This document shows positions 17,089 through 30,085 of a stretch of 64,000 bases of DNA, piece after piece. This DNA comes from Prevotella sp. UBA2756 (lineage in GTDB: Bacteria > Bacteroidota > Bacteroidia > Bacteroidales > Bacteroidaceae). A program made the position numbers and the translations under genes. The number at the start of each line of letters is the position of its first letter. Positions within the stretch are counted from its first letter, which is position 1. The stretch is from positions 34,709 through 98,708 of the forward strand of contig DEJE01000048.1 in the NCBI GenBank assembly GCA_002353205.1. The letters are read 5' to 3'. The notes under the pieces were generated by a model, which was given only the letters and a program-made list of their open reading frames with translations, did no database searches and was not told where the DNA came from.

Positions 17089-19773
17089 ATGAAAAAAGGA
17101 ATACTATTCTCACTGTTCATGCTGATGGCAACATCGGCCATAGCCAAGGTGAAGGTCATCGTGAAGACACCGACACCCCAGACGGAATATGCCGCAACGC
17201 GCCTGGCAACACTTCAGGGCAATGCTACCATCCGCATCACCGTCAGAAATGAGGGCGAACCGGAGGCTTTCACCATTCAGGGCAAAGGAAAAAACATCAC
17301 CATCACGGGCAACGACGGCGCCGGGGCTATCTACGGTGCGAACTACGTGCGTGAAAATTTCACAAAAATTTCACAGAACCGAGAGAAATTTGCCATTTCA
17401 TCGGCACCTGAGATGAAGCTGCGCGGAGCTTGCGTAGGGTTACAGAAGACGGTCTACCTGCCCGGACACCGCGTCTATGAGTACCCTTATACGCCCGAAA
17501 ACTTCCCCTGGTTCTACGACCGGGAGCTTTGGACGCGCTATCTCGACCTGCTGGCAGAGAACAACATGAACACCGTCTACCTGTGGAACGGCCATCCTTT
17601 CGCATCGCTGGTGAAGCTGAAAGACTATCCGTTCGCGCCCGAGGTGGACGACGAAACCATGGCGAAGAACCAGGAGATGTTCGGATTCCTCGTCGACGAG
17701 GCCGACCGTCGTGGCATCCGCGTCATCCAGATGTTCTACAACATCATCGTCTCAAAGCCCTTCGCCGACCATTACGGACTGAAGACACAGGACCGCAACC
17801 GCCCCATCACGCCGCTCATCGCCGACTACACACGCAAGTCGATTGCCGCCTTCGTGGAGAAATACCCACGTGTGGGCTTCCTGGTGTGCCTCGGTGAGGC
17901 GATGTCGGGACTCGAAACAGACATCAAATGGATGACCGAGACCATCATCCCCGGCATCAAAGACGGTCTGAAGGCGTCGGGACGAACGGACACGCCGCCC
18001 ATCATCCTGCGCAACCACGACACCGATGGCCCCGCAGTGCTGAAAGCTTCGCTGCCACTCTACCCGAACATCAACACGATGAACAAGTACACGGGCGAGA
18101 GCCTCACCACATACGAGCCCGGAGGACCGTGGGGAGAGACCCACCGCCAGCTGGCAGCAGCCGCTCCCATACACATCGACAACGTCCATATCCTGGCCAA
18201 TCTGGAGCCGTGGCGCTGGTCGTCGCCTGCCTTCACGCAGAAAGCCGTACAGGCCATGCACCGCGTTCACCACAGCAAGGGGCTTCATCTCTACCCGCAG
18301 GCCTCCTACTGGGACTGGCCTTACACCGCCGACCGCCTCGCCGACGGCTCCCGTCTGCTTCAGATCGACCGCGACTGGATGTGGTACAAAGCCTGGGGAC
18401 GCTACGCATGGAACTGTCATCGCGGCGACGACAGGGCATTCTGGATCCGTCAGCTGAGCGACTACTACGGCATCGACAGCATCTCGGCCAGTCATCTGCT
18501 GACAGCCTACGACGAAGTGGGCGAGATAGCGCCCAAGCTGCTGCGCCGTTTCGGCATCACCGAGGGCAACCGCCAGACGCTTCTGCTCGGCATGAAGATG
18601 GCTCAGCTGGTCAATCCCTATAAGTTTACCGTCTACCCGGGCTTCTATGAGAGCTGCGGACCGCAGGGCGAGAAGCTCATTGAGTACGTGGAGAAGGAAT
18701 GGAAAGGCGAGCGACACGTGGGTGAACTGCCCCTCGACATCGCACAACAATGCGTCGACCACGGCATGAAGGCTGCGGAACAACTCAAGGACAGTCTCCA
18801 AAAGCCTACCAGACATCAGGATGAACTGAAGCGGGTGCTCATCGACTTCAGCTGTTACTTGACTTTTGCCTTCTCGTTTCAGAAGAAAGTGCTGGCCGCC
18901 CAGCAAGTGCTCAACTACAAATGGACCAAGGACACGAAGTATCTCGACGCTGCCGTGCCGCTGCTTGAAGAGAGTCTGGGCGCATGGAAGATGCTCTGCA
19001 TACTGACCGAGGAGAGCTATCTCTACGCCAACTCCATGCAGACGTCGCAGCGACGTATCCCCGTGGGTGGCGACAACGGCAACTTCAAGACCTGGACCGA
19101 CATGATCCCCGTATATGAGGAAGAGCTTGAAGCCCTGAAGATGAACATCGAGCGCCTGAAATCGCCGCAAGCCGCAGCCTCGACCATCATCACCGCTGCT
19201 GCTCCTGCGACCGTCACACTCATCCATGCCGGCTCTCCCGCAGCCATGACCAACAACAACGACGGCGCATCGGTCCCGTTTGCTGCGTTATCTACACAGC
19301 CAAAAACACCCCCCACAGCCCTCTTAGCTCGTGACGCCCTCCTTTTCGAGAACCGACAGGAGCGCATCGACAGCGTGGCTCCCGAGCTGCGCCGCCTCAG
19401 CGGCATCGTCCTCAACCGCGACACCACGCGCATCTCCGGTACCACCATCGTCTTCCAGTGCGACAAACCGGTGAAGCTGCTCGTCGGATTCTTCCACGAC
19501 GACGACCCCAAATGGGCCAAGCCGCCGAAACTCGAGACCGATGCCACGGGCAACGAATACGGTCAGGCCGAACCTATTCTCACCAATGCCATCGCCATGA
19601 CCAACATGCCGCCCGTGAATATCCATGCCTACCACTTCGACAAAGGGCGCCACACCATCAACCTTCCCAAGGGAATCATCATGGTGGCTGGCTTCACCTC
19701 TGACGACATCCGGCCGCGCGACGTCCGGCTGATGGGTGCCGGCGACGATGTGGACTGGCTCTTCATGAAATAA
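17089..19773 (+). CDS. exported glycosidase-like protein with alpha-glucuronidase-type N-terminal domain
   Basis: 894 aa with a signal peptide (MKKGILFSLFMLMATSAIA). Residues about 20-95 resemble the N-terminal beta/alpha domain preceding GH20/GH67 barrels (FTIQGKGKNITITGNDGAGA, cited up to twenty residues). A TIM-barrel-like core follows (LDLLAENNMNTVYLWNGHP, ADRRGIRVIQMFYNIIVSKP, VGFLVCLGEAMSG). The final 160 residues are a separate beta-rich, proline/threonine-linked domain (linker rich in Ala/Thr about residues 690-740). I think it is an alpha-uronidase-like enzyme; E-containing LVCLGEA is a candidate catalytic region but unproven. It is 8 bases after GH78 and 8 bases before the next gene, firmly in the operon. 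Confidence 0.6.
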   Translation: MKKGILFSLFMLMATSAIAKVKVIVKTPTPQTEYAATRLATLQGNATIRITVRNEGEPEAFTIQGKGKNITITGNDGAGAIYGANYVRENFTKISQNREKFAISSAPEMKLRGACVGLQKTVYLPGHRVYEYPYTPENFPWFYDRELWTRYLDLLAENNMNTVYLWNGHPFASLVKLKDYPFAPEVDDETMAKNQEMFGFLVDEADRRGIRVIQMFYNIIVSKPFADHYGLKTQDRNRPITPLIADYTRKSIAAFVEKYPRVGFLVCLGEAMSGLETDIKWMTETIIPGIKDGLKASGRTDTPPIILRNHDTDGPAVLKASLPLYPNINTMNKYTGESLTTYEPGGPWGETHRQLAAAAPIHIDNVHILANLEPWRWSSPAFTQKAVQAMHRVHHSKGLHLYPQASYWDWPYTADRLADGSRLLQIDRDWMWYKAWGRYAWNCHRGDDRAFWIRQLSDYYGIDSISASHLLTAYDEVGEIAPKLLRRFGITEGNRQTLLLGMKMAQLVNPYKFTVYPGFYESCGPQGEKLIEYVEKEWKGERHVGELPLDIAQQCVDHGMKAAEQLKDSLQKPTRHQDELKRVLIDFSCYLTFAFSFQKKVLAAQQVLNYKWTKDTKYLDAAVPLLEESLGAWKMLCILTEESYLYANSMQTSQRRIPVGGDNGNFKTWTDMIPVYEEELEALKMNIERLKSPQAAASTIITAAAPATVTLIHAGSPAAMTNNNDGASVPFAALSTQPKTPPTALLARDALLFENRQERIDSVAPELRRLSGIVLNRDTTRISGTTIVFQCDKPVKLLVGFFHDDDPKWAKPPKLETDATGNEYGQAEPILTNAIAMTNMPPVNIHAYHFDKGRHTINLPKGIIMVAGFTSDDIRPRDVRLMGAGDDVDWLFMK

Positions 19774-19781
19774 CGCGAATT

Positions 19782-22700
19782 ATGAAAAGACATCTGTTTA
19801 CGTTGTTCTTCACGACCGCTTGCCTCTGTGCCGCTGCGCAGGAGGTGCCGAAGGCTGTCATGGAACATATCTATCAGGAGGTGAAGACGCCCTTCAAGTA
19901 TGGTCTCGTCGTCGCCCCTGCCGACAACTACCATAAGTTTGACTGTCCGACGGTGTTCCGCGACGGCAACAAGTGGCTAATGACCTACGTATGCTACGAC
20001 GGCAAGGACGGCACCGACGGCCGCGGCTACGAGACGTGGCTGGCCGAAAGCGACGACCTGCTGCACTGGACCACCAAGGGAAAGGTGCTGCAGCTGCCGT
20101 CCACCACGCCTGCCGCCGACTCTCATCCCGCAACATCACCCTCGGGAACACCGGGAGCCAACACCCGAAGCGTGGGAGACCGCCAACCCGCAATGGCGTG
20201 GGACCAGAACCAGCGCGGCGGCTTCCCGGCCCTCATCGACTGGACCTGGGGCGGAACCTACGAGATGCAGACCTACAAGAAGCGTCACTGGATGACCTAC
20301 ATCGGCGGTCCCGGCACGGGCTATGAAGCCGTGAACGCACCGCTGAGCATCGGTCTGGCCACCACGAAAGAGCCCATCACGTCGGCTCATCAGTGGCAGA
20401 CCTTCGACCAACCACTGCTCAGCTACGACGACCGCGACGCCCAATGGTGGGAACAACTGACCCAATACAAAAGCACCATCTACTGGATGAAGGACAAGCA
20501 GCAGCAGGTCCGCAAAGGATATCCCTTCACAATGTTTTACAATGCCGGCGGCAAAGACGACACACACCCCAAGGGCGAGCGCATCGGCATCGCCGTATCG
20601 AAAGACATGCGCCACTGGCAGCGCTACGAGGGGAACCCCGTCTTCGCCCACGACAGCGACGGAACCATCACCGGCGACGCGCAGCTGGTCGACATGACCG
20701 GTGCCGTACCCTACGAACTGAGGAACGGCCAGCCCGTCTATGTCATGTTCTATTTCTCCGCTTTCAACCCCACACGCGACTACAACGCCTTCAACACCTT
20801 CGCCGTCAGCACCGACCTCATCCACTGGCAGGACTGGACCGGTTCCGACCTCATCATTCCTTCAAAACCATACGACGAGATGTTCGCCCACAAGAGCTAC
20901 GTGGTGAAGCACGAAGGCACGGTGTATCATTTCTACTGCGCCGTGAACAACGACGGACAGCGCGGCATCGCCGTGGCCACCAGCCGACATCTCGGGAAGA
21001 GCGAAGTCTGCTTCCCCACGCCCGAACCTACGGGCCACCGCTTCACGCAGCAGCTCGCCGACGGGTGGAAGGTGACGCTCCTGTCGACCGAAAAGCCGTT
21101 GCCAGCGGCTGCCCGACCGTCGTTCCTCGCCAAAGACAATCTGTCGATCCCCATCAACCTCGACGATTACTATGGCACACAGCAGGGCGAACACGGCAAC
21201 TTGCACGGCGAAGCACTCTTTGAACAAACATTCCGTGCGCCCGACCTCAGCGGGAAAGCGTTCTTCCTGCGCTTCGAGGGCGTCGGGACCTTTGCCGACA
21301 TCACGCTCAATGACCATTCTGTCGGGCACTACGACATCGGACGCACCACGCAGACCATCGACGTCACACCCTACATCAGGCCAGGACAAGACAACCACCT
21401 CAGCGTGAAGGTGAGCCATCCGGCCGCTATCACCAACATGCCGTGGGTATGCGGAGGCTGCAGCAGCGAATGGGGATTCAGCGAAGGGTCGCAGCCTTTC
21501 GGCATCTACCGCCCTGTCGTGCTCGAAGCCACCGACGCAGTGCGCGTTGAACCCTTCGGCGTCCATGTGTGGAACAACGATGCCTGCGACTCCGTCTACG
21601 TGGAAACGGAGCTGCACAACTACGGAAAGGAGACACACCACGTGCAACTGGTCAGCAAACTGTGCGACAAGAGCGGCAAGCAAGTGGTCCGCCTGACCGA
21701 GGAAATCGACATCAACCCCGGCCAGACCGTCACCTGCCGACAAGCGTCACCGATGAAAGACGCGAGACGTTGGAGCACCGCCGACCCCTACCTCTACGAC
21801 ATGAACACCATCGTGAAGCGCAACGGCAAGGCTACCGAGAGCACACACACGCCCTTCGGCTTCGTCACCGTGGCGTGGCCCAGTGCCGTCTGTAGCAATC
21901 AGATTGCTACAAACATGACTGAAACAGGCAGCAACAAGCCTGACAACGACTCCCAGCAGTTCCTCCTGAACGGCAAGCCCGTCTTCATCAACGGCGTGTG
22001 CGAGTACGAGCATGCCTTCGGGCAGAGCCACGCCTTCACCAACGAGCAGATAGAAGCCCGCGTGAAACTGGTGAAAGATGCCGGATTCAACGCTTTCCGC
22101 GATGCCCATCAGCCGCACAACCTGCACTACCAGGAGCTCTTCGACCGTGAAGGCATCCTCTGGTGGCCGCAGTTCTCGGCCCATATATGGTACGACACGC
22201 CCGAATTCCGAGAGAGCTTCAAGCGCCACCTGCGCCAATGGGTGAAGGAGCGCCGCAACTCGCCCTCCATCATCCTGTGGGGACTGCAGAACGAAAGCAC
22301 GCTGCCGAAGGACTTCGCCGAGGAGTGTACGGCCATCATCCGCGAGATGGACCCGCGCAGTCGCTCAGGACGCCTCGTCACCACCTGCAACGGAGGCGAA
22401 GGCACCGACTGGAACGTCGTGCAGAACTGGAGCGGCACCTACGGCGGCGACATCGACAACTACGGCAACGAGCTGAAACGCACCGAGCAACTGCTCAACG
22501 GCGAGTACGGAGCCTGGCGCACCGTGGGCAACCACACGGGCGAAGGCTACACCGAGGAGCGCTTCGCCGACCTGCTCATGAAGAAGGTGCGGCTCGCCGA
22601 GAGCGTGCGCGACAGCGTCTGCGGACAGTTCCTCTGGCTCCTCGTCAGCCACGACAACCCCGGCCGACGGCAGCCCGACGAGGCCCTGCGCCGCATCGAC

Positions 22701-23804
22701 AAGGTGGGACCCTACAACTACAAGGGTCTGTTCACGCCCTGGGAGCAGCCCACCGACGCCTTCTACCGCTACCAGCAGCACTACAACCCGCAACCCGTTG
22801 CGTCGCAGCGCAGCCTAATCGACGAGTCGGTGCTGCGGCCGGCCGACGGTTTCACCTATCTCTACCGCATCAACTGCGGCGGCGATGCCTACACCGACGA
22901 AATGGGCAACCGATGGATGCAGGACAACACCGCGTGGTCGCACTCCTGGGGTGAGCGTTTCGGATCGCCCTACCAGACGTCGCAGACCGTCAACGACTCG
23001 CTTTCCTCGCCGCTCTTCCGGTCGTCGCGCTTCGGACGCCATGAGCTCAGCTACCGTTTCCCGGCTCATCCCGGACGCTACCGCGTGGAACTCTACTTCG
23101 TGGAACCGTGGTACCGGCAGGCCGATGCGGAAGGTCTTCGCATCTTCGACGTCGCCGTCAACGACAGCACCGTCGTCCGCGACCTCGACATCTGGGCACA
23201 AGTGCACTACGGAAAGCCCTACAAGCGGGTCATCGACATCGACAACAAAGCCAGTGAAATAAAGATCGACTTCCCGAAGGTGAAGGCCGGACAGGCCATG
23301 ATAGCCGCCATCGCCATCGCCACGAACGATTGGAAGACCAACTACCGTCAGTCAAACCTATCCCCATCACCTTACAGTTCCGTAAACGGCGGTATTTCCG
23401 CCGTCCCCACCACCCTGTGGGCCGACTTCGCGAAGGACATCCTCGTGAAGACCCCCGACTCGCTCTTGCCCCCGAAGAGCAGTGCAGCCTTGGAGGTGGA
23501 GGGCCGCAAGGTGCGCAACCGCATGGAATGGGACTTCACCGTCGGCGTGGCCAAGGTGTACGCCCTGCGCTGGAAATACTACAACCCCGAGCAACCGCGC
23601 ACGCTCCACGTCCGCATCACCGACGCGAAGGGCGTGGTCTACAAGGACGACGACGTCACCTTCCTGCAGACGCAGCAGAAGAAGACGAAACGAAAGACGA
23701 CGAGCATCACCACAGGCACGCAGATCAACGCGGGCACCTACCACGTCGTGCTCACGGGCGACGGCCTTCCCGCGATGCTCTTCGACAACCTCACCATCGA
23801 ATAA
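19782..23804 (+). CDS. three-part glycosidase: GH43-like propeller, GH2, malectin-like domain (1340 aa)
   Basis: Signal peptide MKRHLFTLFFTTACLCAAAQ. Residues about 30-430 look like a five-bladed propeller of GH43/GH32 type (NYHKFDCPTVFRDGNKWLMT, WLAESDDLLHW, GDAQLVDMTG). Residues about 455-990 form a GH2 enzyme: jelly-roll, immunoglobulin-like and TIM-barrel parts, acid/base in LWGLQNEST (about residue 834) and nucleophile in LLNGEYGAW (about 905). Residues about 1020-1185 resemble malectin (RINCGGDAYTDEMG, RVELYFVEPWY, FDVAVNDS), a sugar-binding fold. The tail to 1340 is probably another beta-sandwich. Two hydrolases and a binding module on one chain suggest removal of two adjoining sugars, such as arabinose and galactose; this is inference. 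Confidence 0.82.
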   Translation: MKRHLFTLFFTTACLCAAAQEVPKAVMEHIYQEVKTPFKYGLVVAPADNYHKFDCPTVFRDGNKWLMTYVCYDGKDGTDGRGYETWLAESDDLLHWTTKGKVLQLPSTTPAADSHPATSPSGTPGANTRSVGDRQPAMAWDQNQRGGFPALIDWTWGGTYEMQTYKKRHWMTYIGGPGTGYEAVNAPLSIGLATTKEPITSAHQWQTFDQPLLSYDDRDAQWWEQLTQYKSTIYWMKDKQQQVRKGYPFTMFYNAGGKDDTHPKGERIGIAVSKDMRHWQRYEGNPVFAHDSDGTITGDAQLVDMTGAVPYELRNGQPVYVMFYFSAFNPTRDYNAFNTFAVSTDLIHWQDWTGSDLIIPSKPYDEMFAHKSYVVKHEGTVYHFYCAVNNDGQRGIAVATSRHLGKSEVCFPTPEPTGHRFTQQLADGWKVTLLSTEKPLPAAARPSFLAKDNLSIPINLDDYYGTQQGEHGNLHGEALFEQTFRAPDLSGKAFFLRFEGVGTFADITLNDHSVGHYDIGRTTQTIDVTPYIRPGQDNHLSVKVSHPAAITNMPWVCGGCSSEWGFSEGSQPFGIYRPVVLEATDAVRVEPFGVHVWNNDACDSVYVETELHNYGKETHHVQLVSKLCDKSGKQVVRLTEEIDINPGQTVTCRQASPMKDARRWSTADPYLYDMNTIVKRNGKATESTHTPFGFVTVAWPSAVCSNQIATNMTETGSNKPDNDSQQFLLNGKPVFINGVCEYEHAFGQSHAFTNEQIEARVKLVKDAGFNAFRDAHQPHNLHYQELFDREGILWWPQFSAHIWYDTPEFRESFKRHLRQWVKERRNSPSIILWGLQNESTLPKDFAEECTAIIREMDPRSRSGRLVTTCNGGEGTDWNVVQNWSGTYGGDIDNYGNELKRTEQLLNGEYGAWRTVGNHTGEGYTEERFADLLMKKVRLAESVRDSVCGQFLWLLVSHDNPGRRQPDEALRRIDKVGPYNYKGLFTPWEQPTDAFYRYQQHYNPQPVASQRSLIDESVLRPADGFTYLYRINCGGDAYTDEMGNRWMQDNTAWSHSWGERFGSPYQTSQTVNDSLSSPLFRSSRFGRHELSYRFPAHPGRYRVELYFVEPWYRQADAEGLRIFDVAVNDSTVVRDLDIWAQVHYGKPYKRVIDIDNKASEIKIDFPKVKAGQAMIAAIAIATNDWKTNYRQSNLSPSPYSSVNGGISAVPTTLWADFAKDILVKTPDSLLPPKSSAALEVEGRKVRNRMEWDFTVGVAKVYALRWKYYNPEQPRTLHVRITDAKGVVYKDDDVTFLQTQQKKTKRKTTSITTGTQINAGTYHVVLTGDGLPAMLFDNLTIE

Positions 23805-27086
<3,282 letters not shown>

Positions 27087-27118
27087 ACGACGGCCGCCAT
27101 ATCGTATATGTACAGACG

Positions 27119-27157
27119 AATCAAGGGCAGATTCCATTGTGGGGTCTGCCCTTGATT
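27119..27157. terminator. hairpin between convergent GH2 and PL1 genes
   Basis: Perfect 13-bp stem (AATCAAGGGCAGA with TCTGCCCTTGATT) around a 13-base loop, between the GH2 stop at 27086 and the PL1 stop at 27238. The T-rich tail is weak, but position and stem suggest a terminator for both strands. Confidence 0.65.
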
Positions 27158-27237
27158 TGTGTTTGCGACATCCATCACAGACTCGGTCTGTCGATGAAAA
27201 GCACCTCGGATGGTGGTGCCGCTGGGGAAAACCAGTC

Positions 27238-28986
27238 TTACATCAGGCTCTTCTTGCCCGCCAGCGTGTCGTAATTATTGTTCAGATTGCGCCAGTCCAC
27301 CTTCGTCTTGGTGGAGATGCCGTTGATGTATTTCTCGATGTTCGTGTAGCCGTCGCCGTTGATGTCGCCGTTGGCATCCTTCGCATCGTTCGGGTTCAGA
27401 CCGTTGGCGCGCTCCCATTCGTCGGGCATGCCGTCGCCGTCGGTGTCGACCCAAGGCGTCCACTCTTTGTAGACGGGATATCCACCCATCTGACGCGGGT
27501 CGGTGATGATGCCCTGCTTATAGCTGTCGAGCGGCAGACGGCGGTACTTGAAGAAGCCCTGCTCGTTCTTCGACTTCTCGTGCAGGCCCCACATGTCGCC
27601 GAAGGGATTGTCCTTCACCTTCTTCTCATACTTGTCAACATAGTAGGCCTGCCCTGTGCGCACTTCCTCGCAGATGCGCTGGTCCACGATGTCGCGGCAA
27701 GGCATGGTGGCACCGGCGTTGGCGAGCACCCACTCGAAAGCCTTCTCGGCGTCCATGATGCTGATGAACGGCATCTCAAACGGTTCGTTCGAACGCATGA
27801 GAGCCTTCTCCGTTTCGTCCATTTCACCGTCTTTGTCGGCCGTCTGAATGCCGCCGTTCCAGTTGTCGCGCGTGATTTCGGGATAGCCTTCCATCACATT
27901 GCCCGTGGCATAGACGCGTCCGAACTGCTTGAAGCTGAACAATCCCTGCGAGCGGCTCTCCGACTTCACGATGCGATGGCCCACGGCCTCGTCTTTCGGT
28001 GTGAGCGGTCCGGGCTTGTAGTAGTTGTTGATGAAGTTCGACATCGTGGTAAATTCGCCGCCGTCGGCCGTGCGGTGCACCCAGTTATAGATGACGTTGT
28101 TCACGAAATTGAACACGCCGCCCCACCCGATCGACGGGTTTCGGCCCGTATTGTCGGCCCAGAGGTTGCGCATGAACGTTGTGTTCTCGCCGCCGATGGT
28201 CGATCCGAAGGCATGGTTCCACGTGTCGAGGGCCTTGGCCGAGATGGTGTTCTGAATCGTGACGTTCACCGTGGGCTCCTTGCGCTTGGCCTTTCCGTCG
28301 TTGAGGTCGAACATGTGTCGGTAGAAGGAGATGTTCTCGTCGAGTCCCCATTCGCACGAACAGTGGTCGATCATGATGTTGCCCACGGGGTTGCCTCCGA
28401 AGGAATCCTCGCGGTGCCACACCAATGTTTCGCCGCGACGGAAGCGCATGTGGCGCACGATGACGTCGTGCGTATCGACCTGGAACGACTCACCGGCGAT
28501 GATCACGCCCTCGCCCGGAGCCGTCTGTCCGGCTATGGTGATGTAGGGAGCGCGCACGAAGATGGGCGACTTCAGACGGATGATGCCGCTGACGTTGAAC
28601 ACCACGATGCGGGCACCGCCCTGCTCGCACGCCCAGCGGAACGAGCCGGGGCCGTCGTCGTTGAGGTTGGTGACGGTCAGCACCTTGCCGCCGCGGCCGC
28701 CGAAGGTGAACATGCCGCCACCCTCAGCACCGGGGAAGGCGGGAATCCTGGCCTGACGGAGGTCGTAGGGGCGCGCAGCCCAGGGCACGTAGGGCCTTCC
28801 TTCCTTGGCTTCCTTCAACACGATGGGGAATGCGGCCTGCCATGCTGAGTCGCTATGGGCCGTCCAGCGAGCCTGTAATGAGTCGATCAGATGGCTCGCC
28901 TCGGCGGTCATCTGCGGGTATTGAGCATGAACTCCCAACGTGAAGCCCGCGCAGAGCACGAGCACAGACAATCCTTTCTTTTTCAT
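27238..28986 (-). CDS. secreted pectate lyase, PL1 family
   Basis: 582 aa with signal peptide (LSVLVLCAGFTLGVHAQ). Cleaves polygalacturonate by beta-elimination. PL1 features: AFPGAEGGGMFTFGGRGGKV, VTNLNDDGPGSFRWACEQ, IAGQTAPGEGVII and the FMRNLWADNTGRNPS region; beta-helix rungs run to about residue 450. A calcium-binding-like segment follows near the C-terminus (DTDGDGMPDEWERANGLNP). It resembles the lyase half of the esterase-lyase fusion at 4245-6887, and the shared opening motif suggests paralogues. No sorting tail is evident. Upstream lies 22-bp array B; no clear TAnnTTTG promoter was found. Confidence 0.9.
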   Translation of the reverse strand: MKKKGLSVLVLCAGFTLGVHAQYPQMTAEASHLIDSLQARWTAHSDSAWQAAFPIVLKEAKEGRPYVPWAARPYDLRQARIPAFPGAEGGGMFTFGGRGGKVLTVTNLNDDGPGSFRWACEQGGARIVVFNVSGIIRLKSPIFVRAPYITIAGQTAPGEGVIIAGESFQVDTHDVIVRHMRFRRGETLVWHREDSFGGNPVGNIMIDHCSCEWGLDENISFYRHMFDLNDGKAKRKEPTVNVTIQNTISAKALDTWNHAFGSTIGGENTTFMRNLWADNTGRNPSIGWGGVFNFVNNVIYNWVHRTADGGEFTTMSNFINNYYKPGPLTPKDEAVGHRIVKSESRSQGLFSFKQFGRVYATGNVMEGYPEITRDNWNGGIQTADKDGEMDETEKALMRSNEPFEMPFISIMDAEKAFEWVLANAGATMPCRDIVDQRICEEVRTGQAYYVDKYEKKVKDNPFGDMWGLHEKSKNEQGFFKYRRLPLDSYKQGIITDPRQMGGYPVYKEWTPWVDTDGDGMPDEWERANGLNPNDAKDANGDINGDGYTNIEKYINGISTKTKVDWRNLNNNYDTLAGKKSLM

Positions 28987-29159
28987 TTGGTTTTTATATT
29001 AAGAATCTCATTGAAAAGACTCTCTCCTTAAAATAATGTACTATGCAGATAAGTTTTTTTAACCCAAGCAAGACGAAGAGAAGATGCTGAGCGGCCGGGA
29101 CGGCGCTTCTGAACGGACAGAAAAGCCGTTTTCGGTTGTCGCAAGAGGCTCCTCTTTCT

Positions 29160-29335
29160 GCAATATAAATTGTTTTGCGCGGCAATTCAATTTGTTTTGC
29201 GCAGCAATTTCAATTAGATTGCGCACCAAAATCAATTAAATTGCAACGCAAGGAGAGGACATTGCCCGGCCACAGCGGCTGGAATGGCACCGCAAGGAGA
29301 GGGCTTTGGCCGGCCACAGCGGCTGGAATGGCAAT
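29160..29335. repeat. intergenic tandem array B, exact 22-bp period, 8 units
   Basis: Units start at 29160, 29182, 29204, 29226, 29248, 29270, 29292 and 29314. The first four carry the 19-bp core GCAATTCAATTTGTTTTGC or variants followed by three variable bases. The last four form a 44-bp repeat: 29248-29291 is nearly identical to 29292-29335 (GCAAGGAGAGG, then CCACAGCGGCTGGAATGGCA). The array lies in the 436-base gap between the PL1 gene (start 28986) and a DUF3332 gene (stop 29423). In the remaining part, 28987-29159, I see nothing definite. Confidence 0.85.
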
Positions 29336-29361
29336 GGGAAACGGTGCCGACGGCATGAGAA

Positions 29362-29397
29362 AAAAAGGGCACCGCAATCGCATGCAGTGCCCTTTTT
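29362..29397. terminator. intrinsic terminator downstream of the DUF3332 gene
   Basis: Stem AAAAAGGGCAC/GTGCCCTTTTT with a 14-base loop that can itself pair (TGCG/CGCA). Serves the minus-strand gene ending at 29423, and could also stop plus-strand reads. Confidence 0.8.
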
Positions 29398-29422
29398 AGC
29401 GTTCTTATCTTTCGTTTACCGA

Positions 29423-29974
29423 TTATCTCATGGCGAAGAAGTTGCCGCCGTTGACAGCCATGCGCACCTGATAGAGGCCAGCCTCATCGGGTGTGACGGT
29501 GATCTGCTTGTCGTCGGTGAGCGTGGTCAGCGTGCCGTCCTCGTTGTAGCGGAAGAGCTGCTGTGTGGTGCCGTTCTGCTCAAGCGACCATACGTTGGTC
29601 TTCTTGTCGTAGCGGAAATAGCTTGTCTGACCGTTCGGAGCCTTGATTTCGTAGCCGTTCTTCAGCGTGGTGACGGCATAGAGGAGACCGTCGCTGCCGA
29701 GGATGTTCTGCGTCTTGCCCACATTGGATGCCACGGGATTGTCGCCAGTCCAGAACTCGATGGTGTTCAGCACGAGCCAGTCGGCTGCCATGGTGAGCGA
29801 TCCGGCTATCGGCATGAGGATGAAACCTACGATAGCATTGACAAACTTGTTGCCCGTCATGGTGCGCTGCCACTCGGCATACTTGTTGAAGAGGCTGAAA
29901 GAGCCGATACACGAACTGCAGGCCATGCTGCCCAGAAGCAGGAAGGCCACCACTTTCACATTGAATTTTCTCAT
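29423..29974 (-). CDS. DUF3332 family lipoprotein
   Basis: 183 aa. The N-terminus has a lipoprotein-type signal (VVAFLLLGSMACSSC), with candidate lipidated cysteines about residues 19-22. A second hydrophobic stretch (FVNAIVGFILMPIAGSLTMA, residues about 44-63) is typical of DUF3332. The rest is soluble and beta-rich. The family has no known function. Monocistronic: a terminator follows, and only a weak CATCTTTG-like element is seen about 30 bases upstream. Confidence 0.8.
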   Translation of the reverse strand: MRKFNVKVVAFLLLGSMACSSCIGSFSLFNKYAEWQRTMTGNKFVNAIVGFILMPIAGSLTMAADWLVLNTIEFWTGDNPVASNVGKTQNILGSDGLLYAVTTLKNGYEIKAPNGQTSYFRYDKKTNVWSLEQNGTTQQLFRYNEDGTLTTLTDDKQITVTPDEAGLYQVRMAVNGGNFFAMR

Positions 29975-30085
29975 AACCTTATTGTTTTAATAGTAATACA
30001 ATTGCGCCGCAAAGATGCTGTTTTTTTCAAACATACGGCAAGAAAGTCGCTTGCCGACAGGGGGAACAGGCTGGCGGAACAGCGA

